Part shown: positions 35,292 to 44,042 of the stretch, one piece after another | Layout of the letters: each line of letters begins with the position of its first letter | How positions within the stretch are numbered: position 1 is the stretch's first letter | Source of the DNA: Alistipes sp. | GTDB lineage: Bacteria > Bacteroidota > Bacteroidia > Bacteroidales > Rikenellaceae | Assembly (NCBI RefSeq): GCF_020026455.1 | Contig: NZ_JAHHQJ010000014.1 | Coordinates: 1 to 64,000 of the forward strand | DNA: 64,000 bases | Direction of reading: 5' to 3' | Notes under the pieces: generated by a model | Told to the model about the DNA's origin: nothing | The model's input: the letters and a program-made list of their open reading frames with translations, nothing else | The model's database searches: none | Position numbers and translations under genes: made by a program

Positions 35292-35396
35292 CGGATATTT
35301 ATTGAAATGCGGTTGTGGGGCGATTGAAAAAAGGGCCGTTTGAAACCGTGGTATGAATCTTGCGAGAGACGAAGCGTTAACTAACACAATTTTAGC

Positions 35397-36398
35397 GTGA
35401 AAACATTTACATCAACTTTCGCTCTTTCTCTCGCGTTGTGTGCCGCTGCCGGAGCGACGGCCCAAACCAGGAGTGCGGTTCCGGCCCCTGCGGCTGATAC
35501 CGTATTGCTGTCGGAGACTACCGACGGCGACTACATCGTGCGCAGGTTCATCGTCCAAAGCCGCGACGATGCCGACTATTCGATTCGCTACCAGATCAAT
35601 CTGGCGACGCTCAACACCGGGCTCAACGGCAATCCGCAGGAGCTGGACGGGCTCAATGCCTTTGTGGACGACCTCGTGAAGGACACGCTCCGTCGGGTCT
35701 GCGCCGTGACGATCACGGGCTATGCTTCTCCCGACGGTCCGCTGAAGTTCAACGAAGCGTTGGCCGCCAAGCGGGCCTCAGACTTCAAGGCCTATGTCGA
35801 CCGGAAATACGATTTTTCGAACAAGTACAAGGTGACGGTGCATTCCGTTGCCGAGAACTGGGAGGCGTGCCGCGCGCTGGTCGCCCAGTCGTCGATGCCC
35901 GACCGGCAGTCCGTGCTGAACATCATCGACGGCAAGCAGTCGCCCTGCCAGAAGGAGGCAGCGCTCAAGAAGATGCCTGCTGCGTGGAACTGCCTGAAAA
36001 ATAACGTTCTGCCGAAGATGCGGCGGGTCGAGCTGACGATCGGCTACGGAGCTGGCAACATCGTCGAGCAACGCACCATGATTCCCCGGCCGGCTCCGCA
36101 GCCGCAGCCCGCACAACCGGCCGAACCCTATGTCGTTGTCGACGAGCAGGTGAACGGACTCATCGTCGAGATGCCCGGCGAACACGAGTACGGGAAGGAG
36201 ATGCGTGAGGAATCCCGGGAGATGAAGAAGGAGGCGAAGGCCGCCGAGAGACGCGCCCGAAAGGAGGCCCGCGAAGCGCAGAAGATCGTCCGTCAGCAGG
36301 AGAGGACCGCCCAAAAGATTGCCCGGAAGGAGGCCAAGGCTGCCAAGAAAGCCGAGAAGGCCGCCCGGAAGACCTACGAGGAACTCGAAAAAATGTAA
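35397..36398 (+). CDS. OmpA-like peptidoglycan-associated outer-membrane protein
   Basis: This 333-aa protein appears to start at GTG. It has a signal peptide (KTFTSTFALSLALCAAAGATA) and an OmpA-type C-terminal domain at about residues 90-225: VCAVTITGYASPDGP, then FNEALAAKRASDFKAYV, the peptidoglycan-binding core, with the related DNxxRVELTI ending as PKMRRVELTIGYG. The last 90 residues are a highly charged Lys/Glu/Ala helix, likely coiled coil. OmpA-like proteins of this kind anchor the outer membrane to the wall; that role is inferred. It is probably monocistronic. Confidence 0.8.
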   Translation: MKTFTSTFALSLALCAAAGATAQTRSAVPAPAADTVLLSETTDGDYIVRRFIVQSRDDADYSIRYQINLATLNTGLNGNPQELDGLNAFVDDLVKDTLRRVCAVTITGYASPDGPLKFNEALAAKRASDFKAYVDRKYDFSNKYKVTVHSVAENWEACRALVAQSSMPDRQSVLNIIDGKQSPCQKEAALKKMPAAWNCLKNNVLPKMRRVELTIGYGAGNIVEQRTMIPRPAPQPQPAQPAEPYVVVDEQVNGLIVEMPGEHEYGKEMREESREMKKEAKAAERRARKEAREAQKIVRQQERTAQKIARKEAKAAKKAEKAARKTYEELEKM

Positions 36399-36482
36399 TG
36401 CGAAAACGATCCCGGCCTTCCGGGATCTTTTTTGTCCGCCATCCGTCCGGGAAATAATTCCCGGGGACGCAGTCCGAAAATA

Positions 36483-36513
36483 TTTGATAATCCGAAACGT
36501 TTTATTACCTTTG
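36483..36513 (+). promoter_or_regulatory. Promoter of the 95-aa gene
   Basis: TTTG (36483-36486) and TACCTTTG (36506-36513) are 19 bases apart, an exact consensus match, 30 bases before the ATG. Confidence 0.8.
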
Positions 36514-36543
36514 CCAGAGCAAAAATTTTAAAATCGACTGAAT

Positions 36544-36831
36544 ATGGCAAATTTACGAGACCTGAAGAAGGAGATTGACTACCGCCTTGAGGAGGTTGTT
36601 TTCGACTGCGATATGGCTATCTGTTTCCAGCCTTCGAAGGAGAAGGAGATTTTCGAACTGATGCAGGAGGCTGTCGGCGTTCGCAACATGCTCTTCTCCA
36701 AAGCGATGAATCCCGCCGAGCCGCACAATCCGTCGCTCGTCCGCAAGCACTATGCTGCCCTGCGTGTCGAGATCGAGGAGGTTTTCGGCCAACTCTTCGA
36801 CAAGTTGAGCAAGATCAACGGACATAAGTAG
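36544..36831 (+). CDS. Conserved hypothetical protein
   Basis: This is a 95-aa all-helical cytosolic protein (MANLRDLKKEIDYRLEEVVFDCD ... EVFGQLFDKLSKINGHK). The pattern looks like a short conserved Bacteroidota protein of unknown role. It has no enzyme motif, signal or membrane segment. It is monocistronic under a consensus promoter. Confidence 0.8.
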   Translation: MANLRDLKKEIDYRLEEVVFDCDMAICFQPSKEKEIFELMQEAVGVRNMLFSKAMNPAEPHNPSLVRKHYAALRVEIEEVFGQLFDKLSKINGHK

Positions 36832-36902
36832 TAGGGTAGAGACAGGGTAGTCCCTTTCGATGCAAAACAGCGGAGCGCCTCATGCGGGGCGCTCCGTTCG
36901 TT

Positions 36903-37673
36903 TTATTCGTGGTCACGGCAGCAGTCGCCGGGGTGGTGTTCCAGCACGGTGTGGGGGATGTGTCCGTGCGACAGCAGTTGAATCGGACAGTCGTAGTTGC
37001 GCAACTGTTCCTCGGTCAGGATGTTCGAACGGTGGCGATGTACCTGCCGGTTGACGCAGACGATCTCTTTCACGACGCTGGTTATCGTGCCGATGTCGTG
37101 CGACACCATGACGATCGCCATGCGGTCGTTCAGGTCGTGCAGCGTGCGGTAGAGCTCCTTCTCGAATTTGTTGTCCACGAAATTTGCGGGTTCGTCCAGA
37201 ATCAGCAGCTTCGGCTCAGAGATCACGGCCCGGGCCAGCAGTGCCCGCTGCATCTGCCCGCCCGACACCTCGCCGACGGGGCAGCGGGCTGTCTCGGCAA
37301 TTCCTGACGCGTCAAGCAGTTCCATGGCCCGTGTACGGTCCTCCTTCGTGTATCGGGAGCAGAATCCGCGCCGGCCCTGCAATCCCGACAGGACCACCTC
37401 GAGGATCGAGATCGGGAATGCGCGGTCGAAGTCCGAAATCTGCGGCATGTAGCCGATCAGCCGTTCCTTTCCGCGGAACAGCTCCGGAGCGAGCGTCAGC
37501 TCTCCCGTGTGGGGGACGGTTCCCAAAATGGCCTTCACGAGTGTGGTTTTTCCGCCTCCGTTGGGCCCTATGACCCCCAGGAAATCGTGGTCGCCAATCT
37601 CCAGGTCGACGTGGCGCAGGGCCTCGTAGCCGTCGTATGCGACACTTACGTCGCGCAGAGTTACCAGATTCAT
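36903..37673 (-). CDS. znuC: Metal (zinc-type) ABC transporter ATPase
   Basis: This 256-aa ATP-binding subunit of a metal-uptake transporter has Walker A GVIGPNGGGKTTLVKA (near residue 36-50), signature VSGGQMQRALLARA, Walker B LLILDEPANF, and switch His in MVSHDIGTI. The C-terminal tail is His-rich (LSHGHIPHTVLEHHPGD), as in zinc and manganese ATPases. Its ATG overlaps the stop of the upstream binding-protein gene by four bases. No permease gene follows in the window. Confidence 0.9.
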   Translation of the reverse strand: MNLVTLRDVSVAYDGYEALRHVDLEIGDHDFLGVIGPNGGGKTTLVKAILGTVPHTGELTLAPELFRGKERLIGYMPQISDFDRAFPISILEVVLSGLQGRRGFCSRYTKEDRTRAMELLDASGIAETARCPVGEVSGGQMQRALLARAVISEPKLLILDEPANFVDNKFEKELYRTLHDLNDRMAIVMVSHDIGTITSVVKEIVCVNRQVHRHRSNILTEEQLRNYDCPIQLLSHGHIPHTVLEHHPGDCCRDHE

Positions 37674-38527
37674 TTTGTCGTGATTAAATCGGTCATTGCG
37701 TCGATGGCTCCGATGGTGTCTTCGTCCAGCGGGTCGATCTCCACACACTCGGCGTCGATGTCGCGGGCAATGGTCTCCACGGTCGATGCCGGGAACTGGT
37801 TCTGGTAGAAAATCCGCCGCACTCCCTCCTCGCGAGCCTGCCGGATAATCGCCGTCAGCTGCTTGGCCGAAGGATCCTTGCCGTCGGCCTCGATGGCTAC
37901 CTGCCGCAATCCGTAATCGCGGGCGTAGTAGGTAAGTGCGGGGTGGTAGACGATGAAACTCTTCACACCGCTCCGGGCTATCTTCTCCGCCGTGCGTGTG
38001 TCCAGCTCCTGCAGTGTCTTCTGCAGCCGGTTGTATCCGGCCTCGTATTGCACCGAATCGGGATAGGCGCTGCGGATCGCCTTATAGGCATTTGCGGCCA
38101 TCGTTTGCAGGGCCTTGGGCGAGGTCCAGACGTGGGGATCCACACCGCGAGCATGCTCCTGACCGGCGCCGTGGTGGGCGTGCGAGCAGGAACCTGCGAT
38201 CAGCTCGATTCCGCGGCTCAGGTCTACGACTTTCGCCTGATCGCCGACCTTGCCCAGCAGTGAGGTTTCGAAGTCGATCAATCCCACATTGAAGATGAGC
38301 TGCGCCCTGTTCAGCGCCACAAACTGCCGGGGCGTCGGTTCGAACGTCTCGGGACTTGCTCCGGGCGGCACGAGCACCTCGATTTTGAAATCGTTGCCGA
38401 CAATCCCTTCCACGATGCTGCGCAGCGGAGGTATCGAGACGTAAAGCGTATTTTCCCCGGCGGGCTGTTTCGGCGTGCATGCCGCGAGCAGCAGGGCCGC
38501 GAGTAGGTATGTTGCTAATTTATACAT
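37670..38527 (-). CDS. znuA: Zinc-type ABC transporter substrate-binding lipoprotein
   Basis: This 285-aa periplasmic lipoprotein (lipobox LLLAAC, Cys near 17) belongs to cluster A-I. VSIPPLRSIVEGIVG, PPGASPETFEPTPRQ, the His/Asp ligand region HAHHGAGQEHARGVDPHVWTSP (short His-rich loop), and FIVYHPALTYYARDYGL with the conserved His supply the family pattern. It is followed by znuC with a four-base overlap. Metal choice is inferred from the His-rich loop. Confidence 0.9.
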   Translation of the reverse strand: MYKLATYLLAALLLAACTPKQPAGENTLYVSIPPLRSIVEGIVGNDFKIEVLVPPGASPETFEPTPRQFVALNRAQLIFNVGLIDFETSLLGKVGDQAKVVDLSRGIELIAGSCSHAHHGAGQEHARGVDPHVWTSPKALQTMAANAYKAIRSAYPDSVQYEAGYNRLQKTLQELDTRTAEKIARSGVKSFIVYHPALTYYARDYGLRQVAIEADGKDPSAKQLTAIIRQAREEGVRRIFYQNQFPASTVETIARDIDAECVEIDPLDEDTIGAIDAMTDLITTK

Positions 38528-38587
38528 GGCTGATAATCATCTGTTTGTCGTTGTTGTTTCGGGAGCCTGTGTCCCGAATTACAGGTG

Positions 38588-38595
38588 CAAAGGTA
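38588..38595 (-). promoter_or_regulatory. -7 element upstream of znuA
   Basis: Minus-strand TACCTTTG, 61 bases before the znuA start. The upstream half is only weakly present (CAGA for CAAA on the plus strand). Confidence 0.5.
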
Positions 38596-38630
38596 GTGTT
38601 TTTTGCGGAAAAACAGATGGACCCCACAAA

Positions 38631-38667
38631 AGAGCTCCCTGCAAACCGTCCGTTTGCAGGGAGCTCT
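38631..38667 (-). terminator. Terminator at the end of the PUL operon
   Basis: AGAGCTCCCTGCAAAC pairs perfectly with GTTTGCAGGGAGCTCT (16-bp stem, 5-nt loop). On the minus strand it is followed by TTTTG, just past the GH3 stop. Confidence 0.9.
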
Positions 38668-38684
38668 GCGGCGGAATGGGGCTG

Positions 38685-40928
38685 CTATTCGTAGCGGAAC
38701 GTCGCCGGACGGGCATCATCGTCCGAACTCTGGGCGATCCACAGGCGGAATTCGCCCGCCTCGGGCCGCCGTACGAAGTCGGCATTCAGGAAAGCGATCT
38801 CCGGCTCGCCGATCTCAAACCTTACGGTCTGCACCTCACCTTTTCGGAGGGCGATTTTCCGAAATCCTTTCAGTTCTTTGACCGGACGCGTTACGCTGGC
38901 CGCCACATCGCGTATGTAGAGTTGGACGACTACCTCGCCGTCGCGCCCGCCCGTGTTGCGCACTTGGGCCGAGGCCGTGATCCGGCCTCCTTTCGAAAAC
39001 GTGTCGCGGTCGAGTACGGGTTCCGAAATTTCGAATGTCGTGTAACTCAGCCCGTGTCCGAAGGCGTAGAGCGGCTCATTCACGATATCGAGGTAATTCG
39101 AACGATAGCATCGCCCGGTCTGTCCGGCAGCTGCGGGGCGTCCCGTGTTCTTGTGGTTGTAGTAGACCGGAATCTGCCCCACGCTGCGCGGGAAGCTCAT
39201 CGTCAGCTTGCCCGAAGGATTGTAGTCGCCCGACAGCACGTCGGCAATGGCGTCGCCCGCTGTCGTCCCCGGATACCACGCTTCGATAATTGCCTCGAGG
39301 TGTGCATCCTCCCAACTCAAATCTAACGGCCTGCCGCTCAGCACCACGAGGATCACCGGCTTGCCTGTGGCCTCCAGGGCCCGGAGCAGGTCGCGTTGTG
39401 CACCCGGCAGGGTGATGTCGCTGCGCGATGCCGTTTCGCCCGACCAGTTGTAGTGTTCGCCCATGGCCGCCACTACGATGTCGGCCTGCCGCGCGGCCGC
39501 TACGGCCTCGGCAAACCCGCTCCTGTCGTCGGTCTCCAGGTCGCATCCCGCGGCCGTGATAAAACGTATGCCGGTCCCAACGTAACGTTTCGTCACTCCT
39601 TCCAACAGCGTCACACTCTCCTCGCGCACGCCGCTTCCGGCCCATGCGCCGTTCAGACTGGTGCGTTCGCGCACCATCGGCCCCACCAGCGCCACGGTCA
39701 TCCGACTGTCGGGCTCAAGCGGCAACACGCCGGCGTCGTTCTTGAGCAGCACGATCGACCGTGCGGCAATCTCCCGGGCCTTGGCGCGAAATTCGGGCTT
39801 GCCGAGGGTTTGGCGTTCCCGCAGACTGTCCAGATAGCGATAGGGATCGTCGAACAGCCCCAGCAGAAATTTCTGGCGCAGGATGCGGCGTACGGCGTTG
39901 TCGATTTGCCGGAGGCTCACGCTTCCTTCGTCGAGCGAACGCCGGAGGTTTTTCAGATAGACGGCCCCCGTCATGTCCATATCGATCCCGGCATTCAGAG
40001 CCTTCTCTCCGGCCTCCTTTTCATCCGCGGCAATTCCGTGCGGAATCAGTTCGTTGATGCCCGTGTAGTCCGATACGAGAATCCCTCCGAACCCCCATTC
40101 ACCGCGCAGGATGTCGGTCATCAGATGACGGTTCGCCGTTGCCGGAATGCCTCCGAGCTCGTTGAACGCAGCCATGAACGATCCGACGCCGGCTTCGACC
40201 GTCGCCCGGAACGGCGGCAGGTAGATTTCGCGCAGCGTATGCTCCGACAGATCCGTGGTGTTGTAGTCGCGGCCCGCCTCTGCGGCTCCGTATGCGGCGA
40301 AATGCTTCGTGCAGGCCAGCACGGTTTTGGGACTGGCCAGGTCGTCGCCCTGAAATCCTTCGACACGTGCCCGGGCGATCAGCGACCCCAGATAGGGATC
40401 CTCCCCGGCACCCTCCATTACGCGGCCCCAGCGGGGATCGCGCGTGATGTCCACCATCGGTGCAAACGTCCAGTTGATGCCTCCGGCGGCAGCCTCTTCG
40501 GCTGCGATGGCTGCGCTCTGGCGCATCAGTTCGAGGTCCCATGTACAACTTTCGCCGAGCGGAATCGGGAAGATCGTGCGGTAGCCGTGCACAACGTCGT
40601 AGCCGAACAAGAGCGGTATTTTCAGCCGCGAATGCTCGAGCGCTTCGCTTTGCAGCGGGCGGAGTCCCGCCACGGTGTAGCCGTTCAGGATCGAACCGAC
40701 CATGCCTTTGCGGAGGTATTCCCGATAATCGTCGGGCATGATGGCCCCCGTAACGTCCCAGTTGCAGGAGAACTGCGACATCTGGCCGATCTTTTCGTCG
40801 AGTGTCATTTGCTTCAGGAGCGAATCCACTTTGCGGTCGGTGTCGTCATATCGGGCCGGAGCGGTACATCCGCCCCATGCCATGACAGCCAGCAGGGCGG
40901 TAAGGCGCCATAGTCTTGCCGCCTTCAT
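38685..40928 (-). CDS. GH3 beta-glucosidase-type lipoprotein
   Basis: This 747-aa protein has a lipoprotein-like signal (AVMAWGGC, Cys21). The GH3 N-terminal TIM barrel shows GSILNGYTVAGLRPLQ, KIPLLFGYDVVHGYRTIFPIPLGE (split), VMEGAGEDPYLG and the nucleophile Asp287 in GGILVSDYTGINEL. The C-terminal sandwich has SIVLLKNDAGVLPL and VVLSGRPLDLSWE, and a fibronectin-III-like tail starts near 640. GH3 of this type (BglX-like) removes terminal beta-linked glucose or xylose. Its start overlaps the GH97 stop by four bases, so it is the last gene of the locus operon. Confidence 0.93.
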   Translation of the reverse strand: MKAARLWRLTALLAVMAWGGCTAPARYDDTDRKVDSLLKQMTLDEKIGQMSQFSCNWDVTGAIMPDDYREYLRKGMVGSILNGYTVAGLRPLQSEALEHSRLKIPLLFGYDVVHGYRTIFPIPLGESCTWDLELMRQSAAIAAEEAAAGGINWTFAPMVDITRDPRWGRVMEGAGEDPYLGSLIARARVEGFQGDDLASPKTVLACTKHFAAYGAAEAGRDYNTTDLSEHTLREIYLPPFRATVEAGVGSFMAAFNELGGIPATANRHLMTDILRGEWGFGGILVSDYTGINELIPHGIAADEKEAGEKALNAGIDMDMTGAVYLKNLRRSLDEGSVSLRQIDNAVRRILRQKFLLGLFDDPYRYLDSLRERQTLGKPEFRAKAREIAARSIVLLKNDAGVLPLEPDSRMTVALVGPMVRERTSLNGAWAGSGVREESVTLLEGVTKRYVGTGIRFITAAGCDLETDDRSGFAEAVAAARQADIVVAAMGEHYNWSGETASRSDITLPGAQRDLLRALEATGKPVILVVLSGRPLDLSWEDAHLEAIIEAWYPGTTAGDAIADVLSGDYNPSGKLTMSFPRSVGQIPVYYNHKNTGRPAAAGQTGRCYRSNYLDIVNEPLYAFGHGLSYTTFEISEPVLDRDTFSKGGRITASAQVRNTGGRDGEVVVQLYIRDVAASVTRPVKELKGFRKIALRKGEVQTVRFEIGEPEIAFLNADFVRRPEAGEFRLWIAQSSDDDARPATFRYE

Positions 40929-42928
40929 CGCATCGGGGTGATTTTGGCTGCAAATCCTCCGCCCGGAGCCATTCGGACGCTGATTTTCCGGTCGGCCGGA
41001 ACCGTCTCCTCATGCTTCCGGTAGTCGCGGGCCGCACGGTCGGCATTTGGCCCGTCGGTGTAACATTCCGCCTTGAAATCGCCTTCGCCCAGGAATGTGA
41101 GGTCCAGAGTCAGTTCGCGGGCATTCCAGTCGGTCATTGCTCCCACATACCAGGTTTCTCCGCTGCGGCGTGCCGTGGCGATGTATTCGCCGATGTGGCC
41201 CGTGAGGATGCGGGTTTCGTCCCAGACGGTGGGAATCCCGGTCATGAATGCGAGGCATTCCTGCTCGCTGCGGTAGTTCGAGGGACTGTCGCAGAGCATG
41301 TTGAGCGGCGATTCGAAAACCACGTACTGCGCCAGCTGGCGGCAACGCGTTCCCTGGCTCATCGGCTCGGAGTAGACGGCACGGTAGGTCGATTTCGAAG
41401 CGTTGCGCATGGCTCCCTGCGTGTAGTCCATGGGGCCTGCTACCTGGCGGATGAAGGGGAGCTGTACTTCGTAGGTCACCTGGTCGATCTCGTTGGCCCA
41501 CTTGAGTTGCTCCAGCCCGTCCACGGCCTCGAAGTTGATGACGTTGGGGAATGTGCGCTGCAATCCTGCGGGTTTGTAAGTTCCGTGGAAGTCGAGCATC
41601 AGCCCGTAGCGGGCGGCGATCTGTGCGGCTTGGTGGTGGAAGTCCACCATCTGCTGGTCGTCTCGGTTCATGAAGTCGACCTTGAATCCTTTGACACCCA
41701 TTGCGGCGTAGTGCTTGCACACGCCTTCGATGTCGCGATTCAGGGCGTTGTATCCGGCCCAGAGGATGATGCCGACATTTTTCGATGCGGCATAGTCCAC
41801 GAGCATCGGCATGTCGATCTCGGGAACGACCTGCATCAGGTCCGCCGTGTAGAGTTTCGTCCAGCCTTCGTCGAGGATGACATATTCGATGCCGTGTTCG
41901 GCGGCGAAGTCGATGTAATATTTATAGGTATCGTTGTTTACGCCGGTCTTGAAATCGACGCCGTATAGGTTCCAGTCGTTCCACCAGTCCCAGGCCACTT
42001 TGCCGGGCTTCACCCACGAAAAGTCGCCTTCTGCGGGTGTGGCGAGTGCGTATACCAGGTCGTTGTCGGCCAGTTCGGCATCCTCGGCGGCCACGATGAC
42101 CACGCGCCACGGGAGGCGCGCCGGACCATCGAATCGGGCGATGTACGACTCGCGCTCCTCGACGATTTCTTCCAGCCCATTGTGTCCTCCCGGGACGATT
42201 TTGGCGGGATAGGGTGCGAATACGCCCCGAAGCGACGTGCCCGGACTTTCGGGTGCGAGGTACATGCCGGGATAGTCGAGCAGGTCGGCCTCCGTGATGC
42301 AGAGTTTTTTGCCGCCTTCACCTTCGACCAGTATGGGCAGAAAGGCCAGCACGCCGTCGCGCCAGGACGACAACTCCGAATACACGTATTTGTTTTCGAA
42401 CGAGTTCCAGAACTGAATTTCGGTAGTCGCTGTGCCGCGCTCGCCCCGTACATAGGGGATGTAGGCCTTGGGGTCGGTCGGGAACCGGAAAGTGGCCCGT
42501 TCGCTGACCACGGTGAAGGGTTTGCGTCCGGTCGTTTCGAACCGATAGGCCATGCCCGCGTCGTAGGCACGGAAAATGACGTTGTATCCTTTGAACCGGA
42601 GAGTCAGTTCGTTGTACTTGTCCTCGATCGACTGTTTGCGGTAAATGGGCGTGGCGATTTTTTCATCGGTGCTGTGCCGCGACGTGCCTGAAAGACGGTC
42701 TCCGGCGCCCAGCACACGGCCGTCGCCGAGGGTCAGCGACAGCGGCGAGTCGCCGAGCATCAGGTCGTCCCCGTGGTAGAGGCGGTAGGTTAGGCTGTCC
42801 GCAGCCGCCACCTCGACGCGAAGTGTTCCGGAGGGAGACTGAAGGGTGAATTTTCGGGGTGCAGCCTCTGTGCTCAAGGTCGTCAGAAGACACAGGGCCA
42901 AGGTCACCAGGTGTTTTGTCGGTTTCAT
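40925..42928 (-). CDS. Glycoside hydrolase family 97
   Basis: This 667-aa periplasmic enzyme has a signal peptide (ALCLLTTLSTEA). The N-terminal super-beta-sandwich (about 25-280) precedes a TIM barrel with WDWWNDWNLYGVDF, YVILDEGWT, GVKGFKVDFMNRDDQ and VINFEAVDGLEQLKW. Asp418 and Glu467 are placed like the nucleophile and acid/base of the retaining GH97 branch (alpha-galactosidase-like) rather than the inverting SusB-type alpha-glucosidases; this is a judgement from motif position. It overlaps GH3 by four bases and follows the GH43-like gene in the same operon. Confidence 0.92.
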   Translation of the reverse strand: MKPTKHLVTLALCLLTTLSTEAAPRKFTLQSPSGTLRVEVAAADSLTYRLYHGDDLMLGDSPLSLTLGDGRVLGAGDRLSGTSRHSTDEKIATPIYRKQSIEDKYNELTLRFKGYNVIFRAYDAGMAYRFETTGRKPFTVVSERATFRFPTDPKAYIPYVRGERGTATTEIQFWNSFENKYVYSELSSWRDGVLAFLPILVEGEGGKKLCITEADLLDYPGMYLAPESPGTSLRGVFAPYPAKIVPGGHNGLEEIVEERESYIARFDGPARLPWRVVIVAAEDAELADNDLVYALATPAEGDFSWVKPGKVAWDWWNDWNLYGVDFKTGVNNDTYKYYIDFAAEHGIEYVILDEGWTKLYTADLMQVVPEIDMPMLVDYAASKNVGIILWAGYNALNRDIEGVCKHYAAMGVKGFKVDFMNRDDQQMVDFHHQAAQIAARYGLMLDFHGTYKPAGLQRTFPNVINFEAVDGLEQLKWANEIDQVTYEVQLPFIRQVAGPMDYTQGAMRNASKSTYRAVYSEPMSQGTRCRQLAQYVVFESPLNMLCDSPSNYRSEQECLAFMTGIPTVWDETRILTGHIGEYIATARRSGETWYVGAMTDWNARELTLDLTFLGEGDFKAECYTDGPNADRAARDYRKHEETVPADRKISVRMAPGGGFAAKITPMR

Positions 42929-42996
42929 GGATTAAGAATTTTGGGTGGTTGAAAAACGGCCCGTGGGTGTTGCCTCACAGGCCGTAGAAATAGGTG

Positions 42997-44013
42997 TCAG
43001 AAGCCGTATTTTGCCGTGATTGCATCATATTGTTCGTCGGTGATGCGGACCATCACGCCGTGGCGGGCGTTCGGGATGCCGATGACATACTGGCTCCATG
43101 TCGGCGATTCGATGTCCGGGGCTTCGAATCGGACGTATTCGGTCGGGTAGCGCTCCGCGAAGATGTACCATCCTTTTCCGTCGGGCTGCTCGACGATCGT
43201 CGGCGCTTCGTGCCAGTTGTTGGTTTTCCCGGCTTCGGTTTTCGGGGTCACGACGCTGATCGGCTCGCTGTAAGGCCCCGTCAGGGTCGCCGACTTGCTG
43301 ATCAGCACGGTTTTACCTGTGGGAGCGATGTCGTTCGAACGCTCGTCCTTGAAAACGGCGTAGTACGAGTCTCCGATCTTGCGGATGATGGCATCGATCG
43401 TCGCCGCATCCTTGAACTCCTCACTTTTGAAGTCGAACAGCCGTGCGGGTTTGCTGTATGTCTTGAAATCGGCCGTTGTCATGTAGAACGTGCGCATCTC
43501 GCTCCACCACCGATCCGAACCCTCGGCCACTTCGTTGCGCGAAGCGTGCCACGTGATCAGGTATTTGTCCGAATCCGTGTCGTAGAAGAGTTTCGGGGCG
43601 CTGTACCAGCCGTCGGGATGGTATCCCGGAGTGTCCATGATGGCCGCATCGGGAATCGCGCCTTCGGTCTGCCATGTCACCAGATCCGAGGAAACCCACA
43701 GTACGAGCGATTTGGGTAGCGTGCGCGTCACGCCGATCATGCGATAGCGTCCGTCGGCACCCTTGATGATGTCGGGATGGCCGCTGTAACGGGGTTCGAT
43801 CGTCTTGTCGTCGTTCAGGACAGTCCATTGCCGGGCGTCCTTGCTGATGTAGTAGTAGATCCCTCCGTAGTCCGAATCTTTCATGTGTGCGAAGAGGTAT
43901 CCTCCCTCGGTCTGCGTGCCGGGGATGGGTGCATTTTCCGATTCACTGTCGCATCCGCAGCATCCGACCAGGTTGAGCAACAGTACTGTAGCGATATATA
44001 TTATGTTTTTCAT
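42997..44013 (-). CDS. GH43-like five-bladed beta-propeller lipoprotein
   Basis: This 338-aa protein has a lipoprotein signal with several Cys (LLLNLVGC). Blades have the GH43/GH32-type pattern: DYGGIYYYISKDARQW, SGHPDIIKGADGRYRM, VLWVSSDLVTWQTEGA, GWYSAPKLFYDTDSDKYLITW and NNWHEAPTIVEQPDGKGWYIF. Acidic residues in such positions form the catalytic triad of alpha-L-arabinofuranosidase or beta-xylosidase enzymes, but assigning each would need alignment. It lies between susD and GH97 on one transcript. The start at 44013 gives the lipobox. Confidence 0.82.
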   Translation of the reverse strand: MKNIIYIATVLLLNLVGCCGCDSESENAPIPGTQTEGGYLFAHMKDSDYGGIYYYISKDARQWTVLNDDKTIEPRYSGHPDIIKGADGRYRMIGVTRTLPKSLVLWVSSDLVTWQTEGAIPDAAIMDTPGYHPDGWYSAPKLFYDTDSDKYLITWHASRNEVAEGSDRWWSEMRTFYMTTADFKTYSKPARLFDFKSEEFKDAATIDAIIRKIGDSYYAVFKDERSNDIAPTGKTVLISKSATLTGPYSEPISVVTPKTEAGKTNNWHEAPTIVEQPDGKGWYIFAERYPTEYVRFEAPDIESPTWSQYVIGIPNARHGVMVRITDEQYDAITAKYGF

Positions 44014-44042
44014 TGCTTTGTTTTCGGTTTGGGGTTTTGAAT

